The notes under the pieces: generated by a model
Databases searched by the model: none
The model's input: the letters and a program-made list of their open reading frames with translations, nothing else
What the model was told of the DNA's origin: nothing
Shown: piece after piece, positions 32,953-41,784 of the stretch
Layout: each line of letters begins with the position of its first letter
How positions within the stretch are numbered: the first letter of the stretch is position 1
Assembly (NCBI RefSeq): GCF_030705305.1
Contig: NZ_JAUZEE010000013.1
Location: forward strand, 1 to 64,000
DNA: 64,000 nt
Source: Leptothrix discophora
GTDB taxonomy: Bacteria; Pseudomonadota; Gammaproteobacteria; Burkholderiales; Burkholderiaceae_C
Reading direction: 5' to 3'
Made by a program: the position numbers and the translations under genes

Positions 32953-33708
32953 ATGACCGACCTCGCCGCCGACCCGCCCGACCCGACCCGCATCGTGCTG
33001 ATCCGCACCAGCCACCCCGGCAACGTCGGCGCCGCGGCGCGGGCGATGAAGGTGATGGGGCTGCGCGAGCTGGTGCTGGTGCAGCCGCGATTCCCGGACG
33101 TGCTGGTGCAGGAGGAGACCGTCGCGATGGCCAGCGGCGCGGCCGACATCCTCGTGCGCGCGCGCATCGTCGACAGCCTCGATGCGGCGCTCGAGGGCGT
33201 GCACCTGGCCTGCGCCACCGCGATGACGCCACGCGACTTCGGCCCGCCGACCGCCGCGCCACGCGAGCACCTGCCGACGCTGGCCCCGGCCGCCGCCGCC
33301 GGCGAACGCATCGCCTTCGTGTTCGGCAGCGAGCGTTTCGGCATGAGCAACGACGAGGTCCGGCGCTGCCAGGTCTGCCTGTCCATCCCGACCCAGCCGG
33401 ACTACGGCTCGCTCAACCTCGCGCAGGCCGTGCAGCTGATCGCCTACGAGTGGCGCCTGGCGCTGGGCGGCTATCCGGTGATCGAGCGGACGAGGACGCC
33501 GGAGCGAGCCACGCTCGACGAGGTGCACGGTGCGCTCGAACACTGGCGCGGCGTGCTCGAACAGATCGGCTACCTCGACCCGGCCGCACCGAAGAAGCTG
33601 ATGCCGCGCCTGCAGCTGCTGCTGGACCGGGCCGGGCTGACGCGCGAGGAGGTCCACATCCTGCGCGGCATCGCCCGCAGCGTTGCCGGGCGCGAAGGCG
33701 CGCGCTGA
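32953..33708 (+). CDS. trmJ: tRNA (cytidine/uridine-2'-O-)-methyltransferase TrmJ
   Basis: A 251-residue SPOUT methyltransferase. Motifs: [20 protein letters not shown] (residues about 13-32), [15 protein letters not shown] and [18 protein letters not shown], the knot that binds S-adenosylmethionine. It methylates the 2'-O of position 32 in tRNAs. The ATG at 32953 is chosen; an upstream TTG at 32938 is possible. Divergent from suhB over a 204-base gap and followed by cysE on the same strand, an arrangement frequent in betaproteobacteria. Confidence 0.93.
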   Translation: MTDLAADPPDPTRIVLIRTSHPGNVGAAARAMKVMGLRELVLVQPRFPDVLVQEETVAMASGAADILVRARIVDSLDAALEGVHLACATAMTPRDFGPPTAAPREHLPTLAPAAAAGERIAFVFGSERFGMSNDEVRRCQVCLSIPTQPDYGSLNLAQAVQLIAYEWRLALGGYPVIERTRTPERATLDEVHGALEHWRGVLEQIGYLDPAAPKKLMPRLQLLLDRAGLTREEVHILRGIARSVAGREGAR

Positions 33709-33847
33709 ACGCGACGGCGCGGCCGGCCAGGGTCCATCCGGGGCTCACGCAGTCGCGCCGGGCGTGGGGTCGTTCTCGCGCCGGGCCCGATCGGGCCGGA
33801 AAGCTGCCCCTACACTCGTTGACGCTTTGCAGGGCCAAGAGATCACC

Positions 33848-34627
33848 ATGTTCAGCCGCCTCCGAGAAGACATCACCTGCATCCTGGAACGCGACCCGGC
33901 TGCCAAGTCGCGCTTCGAGGTCCTGACCTGCTACCCCGGCCTGCACGCGCTGTGGATGCACCACGCCGCGCATGCCTGCTGGAAGCGCGGGCTGCGCTGG
34001 CTGGGCCGTTTCATCTCGCACCTGGGCCGCTGGTTCACCGGCATCGAGATCCACCCCGGCGCGACCTTTGGCCGGCGGGTCTTCATCGACCACGGCATGG
34101 GTGTCGTGATCGGCGAGATGGCCGAGGTCGGTGACGACGTGACGATCTACCAGGGCGTGACCCTGGGCGGCACCTCGCTGGTCAAGGGCGCCAAGCGCCA
34201 TCCGACGCTCGAATCCGGCGTCATCGTCGGCGCGCATGCCTGCGTGCTGGGCGGCTTCACGGTCGGCCAGGGCGCGCGCATCGGCTCGGGCGCGGTCGTC
34301 ACCAAGCCGGTGCCGGCCGGCGCGACGGCGGTCGGCAACCCGGCCCGCATCATCCAGGCCAGCGCCGACGCGCAGCGCGAGGAAGCCGCCGCCAAGATGG
34401 GCTTCTCGGCCTACGGCGTGACCCAGGGCGACGACCCGGTGGCGCAGGCGATGAAGGGGCTGATCGACAACGCGTCCGGCCACGAGCACCAGATCGCGCT
34501 GCTCTGGCAGGCGATCGAGAAGCTGTCGAGCCGCGCCCGCGAGCTGCCGGCCGACGCCTGCGTGCCGCAGGACGCCCACACCACCGAGGACTTCGACGCG
34601 GAGCGCCTGAACCGGCTGGTGCGCTGA
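33848..34627 (+). CDS. cysE: Serine O-acetyltransferase
   Basis: A 259-residue left-handed beta-helix acetyltransferase making O-acetylserine for cysteine synthesis. N-terminal helical domain ([21 protein letters not shown]), then hexapeptide repeats ([45 protein letters not shown]). Catalytic His lies in FIDHG and Asp in the helical domain region. The C-terminal helical extension ([15 protein letters not shown]) belongs to the longer betaproteobacterial type. A 140-base gap separates it from trmJ. Confidence 0.95.
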   Translation: MFSRLREDITCILERDPAAKSRFEVLTCYPGLHALWMHHAAHACWKRGLRWLGRFISHLGRWFTGIEIHPGATFGRRVFIDHGMGVVIGEMAEVGDDVTIYQGVTLGGTSLVKGAKRHPTLESGVIVGAHACVLGGFTVGQGARIGSGAVVTKPVPAGATAVGNPARIIQASADAQREEAAAKMGFSAYGVTQGDDPVAQAMKGLIDNASGHEHQIALLWQAIEKLSSRARELPADACVPQDAHTTEDFDAERLNRLVR

Positions 34628-34657
34628 AGGCCGTACCGAAGATCGTGCCGACGGCCT
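34628..34657. terminator. Weak hairpin between convergent cysE and mogA
   Basis: AGGCCGT (34628-34634) and ACGGCCT (34651-34657) form a seven-base-pair stem with a 16-base loop in the 49-base gap between two convergent genes. No U tract follows on either strand, so it is only a candidate bidirectional terminator. Confidence 0.3.
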
Positions 34658-34676
34658 CGCCGGCCCGGCGTCCCGC

Positions 34677-35303
34677 TCAGCCGCGCGATGGCCGCCGGGC
34701 GGTCTTCGGACGAAAGGCGGCGAGCACGTTCTCGCGCGTTTCCAGGTAGGGACCGCCGATCAGGTCGATGCAGTAGGGCACCGCCGCAAAGATGCCGGGG
34801 CAGGGCGGTGTCGCGCCGGGCAGGCCTTCGAGCGTCTCGGCGATCGACTTGGGCTGGCCGGGCAGGTTGATGATGAGCGCGCGGCCGCGGATCACCGCCT
34901 CCTGGCGCGACAGGATGGCCGTGGGCACGAAGCGCAGGCTGATCTGGCGCATCTGCTCGCCAAAGCCGGGCATGACCTTGTCGGCCACCGCCAGCGTCGC
35001 CTCGGGCGTGACGTCGCGCGGTGCCGGGCCGGTGCCACCGGTGGTCAGCACCAGGTCGCAGCGCTCGACGTCGACCAGCTCGCGCAGCGTCGTGCTGATG
35101 CCGTCCTGCTCGTCAGGAATCAGGCGCGTGACCCAGCTCACCGGGTTGTGTAGCGCCCGTTCGAGCCACTCGCGCAGCGCCGGGATGCCCTTGTCCTCGT
35201 ACACGCCGCTGCTGGCGCGGTCGCTGACCGAGACCAGGCCGATGCGGACCGGCTCGGGCGGCGGCAGGGCGTCGGGGCTGGAGGTCACGGACGCATCAGT
35301 CAT
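34677..35303 (-). CDS. mogA: Molybdopterin adenylyltransferase MogA
   Basis: A 208-residue MogA/MoaB-family protein that adenylylates molybdopterin before molybdenum insertion. Motifs: GLVSVSDRASSGVYEDKG (residues about 22-39), VLTTGGTGPAPRDVTPEA (GGTG plus Asp) and INLPGQPKSIAETL. A roughly 20-residue disordered N-terminal extension precedes the fold. It overlaps the darP stop region by 8 bases, so it is probably expressed with darP. Confidence 0.93.
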   Translation of the reverse strand: MTDASVTSSPDALPPPEPVRIGLVSVSDRASSGVYEDKGIPALREWLERALHNPVSWVTRLIPDEQDGISTTLRELVDVERCDLVLTTGGTGPAPRDVTPEATLAVADKVMPGFGEQMRQISLRFVPTAILSRQEAVIRGRALIINLPGQPKSIAETLEGLPGATPPCPGIFAAVPYCIDLIGGPYLETRENVLAAFRPKTARRPSRG

Positions 35304-35991
35304 CGTGGGTCGACCGCAGGCCGTCGTCGTCGTCGCGGGCGGCGCCCTCGGCGCCGGCCAGGGCCTCGCGCACCAGCTGGAAGATCTCGCGGTAGGCGCG
35401 GCCCTTGCGCTCGGGTGCGCCGTCGTGCGCCTGTGCAGCGGCGGCGGCCTGGGCATCCTTGCGGGCGCTGCGGATCAGGCTGCGCAGGGCCTGGGCATCG
35501 GTGGCCGGGTGTTCGGCCATCCACGCGGTCATCGCGTCGTCCGAGCCGATCAGGCGGTCACGCCAGGCCTCGGCCTCGTGCAGCGCCAGGGTCTCGCGGG
35601 CCGACGGGATGCGCATCGCGGCGACCGCCTCGCGCAGCGGTGCCGGGTCGATGCCGCGCATCAGCTTGCCGACGTACTGCCACTGCCGGCGCTTGCCCTC
35701 GAATGAGCGCGTGCGGGCCAGGTCGTCGAGCGCGTCGCGCAGGCCCTCGGGCAGGTCGAGTGCATCGAGCTTGGCCTTGGGCAGTTCGAGCAGGGCCTCG
35801 CCCAGCTCCTGGAGGTCGTGCGACTCCTTCTTCATCTGGGTCTTGCTGGGGCGGGCCGACCGCGGCAGGCGCAGCTCGGGGTTGAGCGCGACGGCGGCAA
35901 TCTGGGCCGCGTCGCGGGCCTGGCGCTCGGCCTCGGCCTCGATCTCGGCGAGGTTGGGCGGGCTGAACTTGAAGGGTTTGCGGGGCGGCAT
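35296..35991 (-). CDS. darP: Ribosome biogenesis factor DarP (YjgA, DUF615)
   Basis: A 231-residue DUF615 protein: SKTQMKKESHDLQELGEALLELP (core residues about 49-70), LARTRSFEGKRRQWQYVGKLMR and AWRDRLIGSDDAMTAW are family hallmarks. E. coli DarP helps mature the 50S peptidyl transferase centre. The C terminus is acidic (DDDDGLRSTHDD). It is divergent from pmbA, a pairing conserved in many beta- and gammaproteobacteria, over a 161-base gap. Confidence 0.94.
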   Translation of the reverse strand: MPPRKPFKFSPPNLAEIEAEAERQARDAAQIAAVALNPELRLPRSARPSKTQMKKESHDLQELGEALLELPKAKLDALDLPEGLRDALDDLARTRSFEGKRRQWQYVGKLMRGIDPAPLREAVAAMRIPSARETLALHEAEAWRDRLIGSDDAMTAWMAEHPATDAQALRSLIRSARKDAQAAAAAQAHDGAPERKGRAYREIFQLVREALAGAEGAARDDDDGLRSTHDD

Positions 35992-36152
35992 GGAAAGGGC
36001 TTGAAAGAGCGGCGGCTATGATAAGTCGCAGGGCCTCCGGGGCCTCTTCAGGGCCGTCCTGCCCCCTGATGGGAACCCGCCAACCCGTGACGGCCCGGCG
36101 TCTCCCTGAGCGCTCACCAAGGCCCTTTCGAAGTCCTCGCCACGAAGCATTC

Positions 36153-37541
36153 ATGACCGACTCCCAAGCTGCCGACGCCCGCGCCACGCACGGTTTTGCC
36201 TACACCCGCGAGCAGTTCCAGCAGCTGGTCGAGGACACCCTGGGCATCGCCCGCGAGCTGGGCGCCAGCGATGCGGGCGTCGAGGTCTCCGAAGGTGCCG
36301 GCCTGTCGGTCTCGGTGCGCAAGGGCGAGATCGAGAACGTCGAGCGCAACCGCGACAAGTCCATCGGCGTGACGGTCTATCTGGGCCAGCGACGCGGCAA
36401 CGCGAGCACCTCCGACTTCTCGCCCGCCGCCTTGCGCCAGACCGTGCAGGCGGCCTACGACATCGCCCGCTTCACCGCCGAGGACAGCGTGGCCGGCCTG
36501 CCCGATGCGGCTGACCTGGCCACCGAGGCCGAGGCTGCGCGCGACCTGGGCCTGTGCCACCCGTGGCCGATCGACGCCGAGACGGCTGCGGCCATCGCGC
36601 TGCGCTGCGAAGGCGCGGCGCTGTCGGTCGACAAGCGCATCACCAACTCCGAGGGCGCGGCGGTGTCGGCCCAGCAGTCGCACTTCTTCGCCGGCAACAG
36701 CCGCGGCTTCCGGGGCGGCTATGCCAGCTCGCGCCATTCGATGTCGGTCTCCCCGATCGCCGGCCGCGGCCGCGACATGCAGCGCGACTCCTGGTACAGC
36801 TCGATGCGCGACGCGGCCGACCTGGCCGAGCCCGAAGCCGTCGGCCGCTATGCCGCCGAGCGGGCGCTGTCGCGGCTGAAGTCCCGCAAGATCAAGACCT
36901 GCGAGGTGCCGGTGCTGTTCGAGGCACCGATCGCCGGCGGCCTGCTCGGTGCCTTCGTGCATGCGACCAGCGGTGGCTCGCTCTATCGCAAGGCCAGCTT
37001 CCTGGTCGACAGCCTCGGCCAGCCCATCTTCCCCGAGCACATCGACGTGCGCGAGGACCCGCACGTGCCCAAGGGCAAGGCCAGCGCACCCTTCGACGAC
37101 GAGGGCGTGCGCACGACGGCCCGCACGGTGGTGTCGGCCGGCGTCACGCAGGGCTATTTCCTGTCCAGCTACTCGGCCCGCAAGCTCGGCATGCGCACGA
37201 CCGGCCATGCCGGCGGCCCGCAGAACATGACGCTGAGCAGCCGCCTGACGCGTCGCGGCGACGACCTGGCCGGGATGATCCGCAAGCTGCACCGCGGCCT
37301 GCTGGTGGTCGAGCTGATGGGCCAGGGCATCAACTACGTGACCGGCGACTACTCGCGCGGCGCGGCCGGTTTCTGGGTCGAGAACGGCGAGATCGCCTAT
37401 CCGGTCGACGAGATCACCATCGCCGGCCACCTGCGCGACATGCTTAAGGGCATCGTCGCGGTCGGCGCCGACGTCTACAACGGCGGCAACAAGACGCTGG
37501 GCTCGATCCTGGTCGAGCGCATGACCATCGCCGGTCACTGA
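36153..37541 (+). CDS. pmbA: TldE/PmbA metalloprotease-family protein
   Basis: A 462-residue PmbA (TldE) protein, the partner of TldD in a zinc protease that processes small peptides. Motifs: VSVRKGEIENVERNRDKSIGV (core about residues 48-66), GYASSRHSMSVSPIA, PVLFEAPIAGGLLGAF and the C-terminal GNFWVENGEI-like FWVENGEIAYPVDEITIAG. The ATG at 36153 fits family starts; an upstream ATG at 36018 would add 45 poorly conserved residues. tldD itself is not in this window. Confidence 0.94.
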   Translation: MTDSQAADARATHGFAYTREQFQQLVEDTLGIARELGASDAGVEVSEGAGLSVSVRKGEIENVERNRDKSIGVTVYLGQRRGNASTSDFSPAALRQTVQAAYDIARFTAEDSVAGLPDAADLATEAEAARDLGLCHPWPIDAETAAAIALRCEGAALSVDKRITNSEGAAVSAQQSHFFAGNSRGFRGGYASSRHSMSVSPIAGRGRDMQRDSWYSSMRDAADLAEPEAVGRYAAERALSRLKSRKIKTCEVPVLFEAPIAGGLLGAFVHATSGGSLYRKASFLVDSLGQPIFPEHIDVREDPHVPKGKASAPFDDEGVRTTARTVVSAGVTQGYFLSSYSARKLGMRTTGHAGGPQNMTLSSRLTRRGDDLAGMIRKLHRGLLVVELMGQGINYVTGDYSRGAAGFWVENGEIAYPVDEITIAGHLRDMLKGIVAVGADVYNGGNKTLGSILVERMTIAGH

Positions 37542-37548
37542 GGCGGTT

Positions 37549-37570
37549 CCCTACGCAATCTTGCGCAGGG
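37549..37570 (+). terminator. Weak hairpin after pmbA
   Basis: CCCTACGCA and TGCGCAGGG pair with one A-C mismatch and a four-base loop, 8 bases after the pmbA stop. The following bases (GAAATCACCC) have no U tract, so termination efficiency is doubtful. Confidence 0.35.
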
Positions 37571-37648
37571 GAAATCACCCGGCGGGGCGCTCCGGACGCC
37601 TTCCTAGAATCCGGTCATCCCTTCCTCGACACGATCAGGAGATCTTGA

Positions 37649-38731
37649 ATGGAACGTCGTTCCTTTGTCCGTCAAGCCGGTCTCGCCGGCATCCTGGCCG
37701 CCGGTGCCGCCCCTGCGGTGGTGCACGCCCAAGCCAACATCCGCTGGCGCATCGCGTCGAGCTTCCCGAAGTCGCTCGACACCATCCACGGCGGTGCCGA
37801 GACCTTCGCCAAGAAGGTTGGCGAGATGACGGGCGGCAAGTTCCAGGTGACGGTGCATGCCGCCGGTGAACTGATGCCCGCCTTCGGCATCGTCGACGGC
37901 GTGCAGAACGGCACCGTCGAGGCCGGCCACACCGTGCCCTACTACTACTTCGGCAAGGACGAGACGTTCGCGCTGGGCGCGGCCATCCCGTTCGGCCTGA
38001 ACAGCCGCCAGATGACCTCGTGGATGTTCGAGGGCAACGGCCTCAAGCTGATGCGCGAGTTCTACGCCGCCTACGACATCATCAACTTCCCCTGCGGCAA
38101 CACCGGCGCGCAGATGGCCGGCTGGTACCGCAAGCCGATCAAGTCGATGGCCGACGTCAAGGGCCTGAAGATCCGCATCGGCGGCTTCTCCGGCAAGGTC
38201 ATGGAACGCATGGGTGGCGTGCCGCAGAACATCCCTGGCGGCGAGATCTACCAGGCGCTCGAGAAGGGCACCATCGACGCGGCCGAGTGGATCGGCCCGT
38301 ACGACGACCAGAAGCTCGGCTTCAACAAGGTCGCCCCGCACTACGCGTACCCGGCCTGGTGGGAAGGTGGTCCCCAGATCGACCTGTTCGTCAACCGCAA
38401 GGCCTACGACGCGCTGACGCCCGAGTACAAGGCCATCGTCGAGGCGGCGGCGACCTACGCCCACGTCGACATGCAGGCCAAGTACGACGCCAAGAACCCG
38501 ATGGCGCTCAAGCAGCTGGTGGCCAACGGCACCAAGCTGTTCCGCCTGCCCAAGGACGTGATGGACGGCGCCTTCAAGGCCTCGAACGACCTGTACAACG
38601 AGATCGGCACCAAGAACGCCAACTGGAAGAAGGTCTACGCCGACTTCGCCAAGTTCCGCGCCGAGCAGAACCTGTGGTTCCGCTTCGCCGAGCAGGGCTT
38701 CGACCAGTACATGCAGTCGCAGAAGCTGTGA
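37649..38731 (+). CDS. TRAP transporter periplasmic solute-binding protein (DctP family)
   Basis: A 360-residue TRAP binding protein. The Tat-like signal MERRSFVRQAGLAGILAAGAA ends at VVHAQA (written in parts; cleavage about residue 28). Family features: FPKSLDTIHGGAETFAKKV, the ligand-anchoring Arg in KIRIGGF (about residue 172) and GTIDAAEWIGPYDD. It resembles the subgroup that binds 2-oxo acids or lactate (TakP-like). A Shine-Dalgarno AGGAG precedes the ATG at 37649. No DctQ/DctM membrane genes are adjacent, so it is an orphan binding protein. Confidence 0.9.
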   Translation: MERRSFVRQAGLAGILAAGAAPAVVHAQANIRWRIASSFPKSLDTIHGGAETFAKKVGEMTGGKFQVTVHAAGELMPAFGIVDGVQNGTVEAGHTVPYYYFGKDETFALGAAIPFGLNSRQMTSWMFEGNGLKLMREFYAAYDIINFPCGNTGAQMAGWYRKPIKSMADVKGLKIRIGGFSGKVMERMGGVPQNIPGGEIYQALEKGTIDAAEWIGPYDDQKLGFNKVAPHYAYPAWWEGGPQIDLFVNRKAYDALTPEYKAIVEAAATYAHVDMQAKYDAKNPMALKQLVANGTKLFRLPKDVMDGAFKASNDLYNEIGTKNANWKKVYADFAKFRAEQNLWFRFAEQGFDQYMQSQKL

Positions 38732-38758
38732 TCGGCTGACCGGTCCGCCGGTCACCGC

Positions 38759-38798
38759 ACGAAGGCCGCTGTCCCCGGACCGCGGCCTTCGTCGTTTC
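38759..38798 (+). terminator. Intrinsic terminator after the TRAP binding protein gene
   Basis: ACGAAGGCCGC (38759-38769) pairs perfectly with GCGGCCTTCGT (38782-38792) around a 12-base loop, followed by CGTTTC. An 11-base-pair GC-rich stem 28 bases after the stop makes a good terminator despite the short T run. Confidence 0.75.
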
Positions 38799-38822
38799 AG
38801 GGCGCTGCCTAGAATCGCCCGC

Positions 38823-39764
38823 ATGCAGACGTCATCCGGTGCAGCCGAGGCCCGATCGAGCACCCCACCCATGCCCCGCCCCGTGCCGCGCCTGTGGCCG
38901 GGCCTGGCCTTCGCGCTGACGGGCTCGATCGCCTTTTCCGGCAAGGCCATCATCGTCAAGCTGGCCTACCGCCACGGCGTCGATGCGGTCACGCTGCTGA
39001 TGCTGCGCATGCTGTTCGCGCTGCCGCTGTTCCTGGGACTGGCCTGGTGGGCCGGACGCGGCAAGCCCGCTCTGACCGCGCGCGACTGGCGTGTCGTCAT
39101 CGGCCTGGGCTTCTGCGGCTACTACCTCGCGAGCTTTCTCGACTTCGCCGGCCTGGCCTACATCAGCGCCAGCCTGGAACGCCTGATCCTCTACCTCAAC
39201 CCGACGCTGGTGCTGCTGCTGGGCCTGGTGCTGCATGGCCGGCGCATCGGCCGCACGCAATGGCTGGCTCTCGGCGTGAGCTACATCGGCGTGCTGAGCG
39301 TGTTCGGCACCGAGCTGAGCCTGCAGGGCGAGCATGTGCTGCTGGGCGCGGCGCTGGTGTTCGGCAGCGCGGTGAGCTATGCCTGCTACATGTTCTTCAG
39401 CGGCGAGGAGGTGCGCCGGCTGGGCTCGTTGCGCCTGACCGGGCTGGCCTCGACCGTCGCCTGCGCGCTGTGCATCGGCCAGTTCCTGCTGCTGCGCCCG
39501 GTCGCCGGCCTGCAGGACGTCGCACCGCAGGTCTACGCGCTGTCGGTGCTGAACGCGACCGCCTGCACCTTCGCGCCGGTGATCCTGGTGATGCTGGGCA
39601 TCGAGCGCCTCGGTGCGGCGATGGCCGCCCAGTGCGGCCTGATCGGCCCGATGAGCACGATCCTGATGGGCATCGTGCTGCTGGGCGAACCCTTCACGCC
39701 GATGCTGGCGGTCGGCACGGTGCTGGTGCTGGCCGGTGTGTGGCTGCTGGCCCGCTCGCGCTGA
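38823..39764 (+). CDS. EamA/DMT-family membrane transporter
   Basis: A 313-residue protein with about ten transmembrane helices in two EamA repeats (about residues 27-155 and 175-312). Motifs typical of DMT exporters: YISASLERLILYLNPTLVLLLG and a second-repeat AQCGLIGPMSTILMGIVLLGEP. Likely an exporter of small metabolites; substrate unknown. The first 16 residues are hydrophilic and an internal ATG at 38871 is possible. 41 bases separate it from the downstream SDR gene, suggesting co-transcription. Confidence 0.88.
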   Translation: MQTSSGAAEARSSTPPMPRPVPRLWPGLAFALTGSIAFSGKAIIVKLAYRHGVDAVTLLMLRMLFALPLFLGLAWWAGRGKPALTARDWRVVIGLGFCGYYLASFLDFAGLAYISASLERLILYLNPTLVLLLGLVLHGRRIGRTQWLALGVSYIGVLSVFGTELSLQGEHVLLGAALVFGSAVSYACYMFFSGEEVRRLGSLRLTGLASTVACALCIGQFLLLRPVAGLQDVAPQVYALSVLNATACTFAPVILVMLGIERLGAAMAAQCGLIGPMSTILMGIVLLGEPFTPMLAVGTVLVLAGVWLLARSR

Positions 39765-39805
39765 CGACGCCGGACGGGACCGAAGACTTCAAGGAAGACA
39801 GGACG

Positions 39806-40594
39806 ATGGATCTGGGACTCGTGGGCAAGTGGGCGCTGGTGTGCGGCGCCAGCAAGGGACTCGGGCTGGGCTGCGCGCAGGCGCTGGCCGCCGAGGGTGT
39901 CCACCTCGTGATCACAGCGCGCGGTGCCGAGGCGCTGGAGGCCGCCGCGGCCGGGCTGCGCGCGCGCCATCCGGCCATCGAGGTGCGCACCGCGCCCGGC
40001 GACATCGCCAGCGCCGAAGGCCGTGCGGCGGCGCTGGCGGCGGCGCCGCAGGTCGACATCCTCGTCAACAACGCGGGCGGACCGCCGCCGGGCGATTTCC
40101 GCGACTGGGACCGCGAGGTCTGGCTGCGCGCGATCGACGCCAACATGCTCACGCCGATCGAGCTGATCAAGGCCACCGTGGACGCCATGGCCGCGCGCGG
40201 CTACGGGCGGGTGCTCAACATCACCTCGGGCGCGGTCAAGGCGCCGATCGACATCCTGGGCCTGTCCAACGGCGCGCGCAGCGGCCTGACCGGCTTCGTT
40301 GCCGGTCTGGCGCGGCAGAAGTCGCTGGCCGCGCGCGGCGTGACGATCAACAACCTGCTGCCCGGCGCCTTCGACACCGAGCGGCTGCGCGTGACGATGG
40401 AAAAGTCGGCGGCGCAGGCCGGACGCGAGGTCGAGGCGATCGCCGCATCCCGCCGTGCCGGCATCCCGGCCGGACGCTTCGGCGAGCCGGCCGAGTTCGG
40501 CGCGCTGTGCGCCTTCCTGTGCAGCCCGCTGGCGGGCTACATCAACGGCCAGAACCTGCTGATCGACGGCGGGGCCTACCCCGGCACCTTCTAG
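39806..40594 (+). CDS. Short-chain dehydrogenase/reductase with altered active site
   Basis: A 262-residue classical-size SDR. The nucleotide-binding motif is CGASKGLGLG (residues 13-22) and NNAGG is at 88-92. Ser141 of the catalytic set is present (LNITSG), but the Tyr-x3-Lys motif is replaced: the aligned segment reads LSNGAR, with Ser154 and Arg158. The C-terminal FLCSPLAGYINGQNLLIDGGA is typical of FabG-like enzymes. A subgroup with LGLSNxAR in this place is known among proteobacterial SDRs. Substrate unknown. Its TAG stop overlaps the stop of the convergent EamA gene. Confidence 0.88.
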   Translation: MDLGLVGKWALVCGASKGLGLGCAQALAAEGVHLVITARGAEALEAAAAGLRARHPAIEVRTAPGDIASAEGRAAALAAAPQVDILVNNAGGPPPGDFRDWDREVWLRAIDANMLTPIELIKATVDAMAARGYGRVLNITSGAVKAPIDILGLSNGARSGLTGFVAGLARQKSLAARGVTINNLLPGAFDTERLRVTMEKSAAQAGREVEAIAASRRAGIPAGRFGEPAEFGALCAFLCSPLAGYINGQNLLIDGGAYPGTF

Positions 40595-41544
40595 CCGCCG
40601 CGCCGCAGCGACGACACCGCGATGCCCGCGACGATCAGCGCGAAGGCCGCCCCGTGGTACGCCTGGGGCGCGTCGCCCAGCATCGCGGTGGACATCAGCG
40701 CGGCGAACAGCGGCGTCAGGTTGGTGAAGATGCCGGCCGTGGTCGGTCCGGCCTGCGCCACCGCCTCGCCCCAGAACTTGTAGGCCAGCAGCGACGGGCC
40801 GATCGTGATGTAGGCCAGCGCCACGGCCACTGCGGGCGTCCACTGCGGCACGCGGTCGGTCAGCGTGGCCTCGACGCCAGCCGAGGTGGCCGACCAGACC
40901 AGCCCGAACAGCGTCTGCACCAGCAGGTATTCGGCCCAGTTCCAGGTTCGCGGCTGGCCGTCCGCGCCGATCACGCGAGGCCGGTTGGCCGGCTGCATCG
41001 ACGCGGGCGGGCGCACCAGCAGCCAGCTGTAGCCGGCCCAGCAGGCCGCCGCGGCCAGCATGAACAGGTCGCCCTGCACGAAGTGGATCTGCGCGAGCTT
41101 GGACCAGTCGCCGCGGCTCAGCACGGTGGCCACGCCGGCCAGCGACAGCGAGGCACCGACGACCTGGCGCGCCTGCGGCTGTTCATGGAAGAAGACGAAG
41201 CCGACCAGCAGCATCCACAGCGGCATGCTGGAGGCGATCAGCGTGACGTTGATCGGCGTGGACGTGGTCAGCGCCAGGTACTGCAGCGCGTTGTAGGCGC
41301 CCACGCCGAGCAGGCCGACCAGTGCGAGGTAGCGCCAGCGCGCGCGGATGTCGGCGCGGCCCTGGGCCGTCGCGATGGCGCGGCGGCCGATCACCAGCAG
41401 CACGATCGCCACCGTGGCCCAGCGCAGCAGGTTGAGCAGCAGCGGCGGCACCAGCGGAACGGTCAGCCGTCCGGCGATCGCGTTGCCGGCCCACAGCAGC
41501 GGCGGCACGGTCAGCATCAGGGTCAGGCGCGGGGTCAGCTTCAT
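40591..41544 (-). CDS. EamA/DMT-family membrane transporter
   Basis: A 317-residue protein with about ten transmembrane helices in two EamA domains (about residues 10-145 and 160-312). First repeat: PPLLWAGNAIAGRL and LQYLALTTSTPINVTLIASSMPLW; second: AQAGPTTAGIFTNLTPLFAALMS. Probably a metabolite exporter. Unlike the transporter at 38823-39764 it has a roughly 25-residue loop between repeats. The ATG at 41544 replaces a track start at 41685 that has a non-hydrophobic Arg-rich leader. Converges on the SDR gene with stops overlapping in CTAG. Confidence 0.87.
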   Translation of the reverse strand: MKLTPRLTLMLTVPPLLWAGNAIAGRLTVPLVPPLLLNLLRWATVAIVLLVIGRRAIATAQGRADIRARWRYLALVGLLGVGAYNALQYLALTTSTPINVTLIASSMPLWMLLVGFVFFHEQPQARQVVGASLSLAGVATVLSRGDWSKLAQIHFVQGDLFMLAAAACWAGYSWLLVRPPASMQPANRPRVIGADGQPRTWNWAEYLLVQTLFGLVWSATSAGVEATLTDRVPQWTPAVAVALAYITIGPSLLAYKFWGEAVAQAGPTTAGIFTNLTPLFAALMSTAMLGDAPQAYHGAAFALIVAGIAVSSLRRGG

Positions 41545-41784
41545 GGGGATGCGCCGGGCGCGCGAAAGGGGCACGCACCGGCCGACGGGGCAGGGGCGCG
41601 CATCGTAGCGGCGCCGGCTTGCGGCCGTCCGCTGTCGCCGGCGTGACGGGCCGGAGGCAGGGCCGTCGCGAAGGTGATGCGTCACGGGCGCGGCCTTGGC
41701 CTATGCTGACGCGTCGCGCGGCGAGGCGCGCAGACGCCGGTCTCCGGCACCCGCTCCATCCACACCAAGACCCACGAGGAACAC

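Noticed and set aside
36001-36022. TTGAAA and TATGAT before pmbA as a sigma-70 promoter
   Set aside because: The spacer is only about 10 bases, too short for a working -35/-10 pair.
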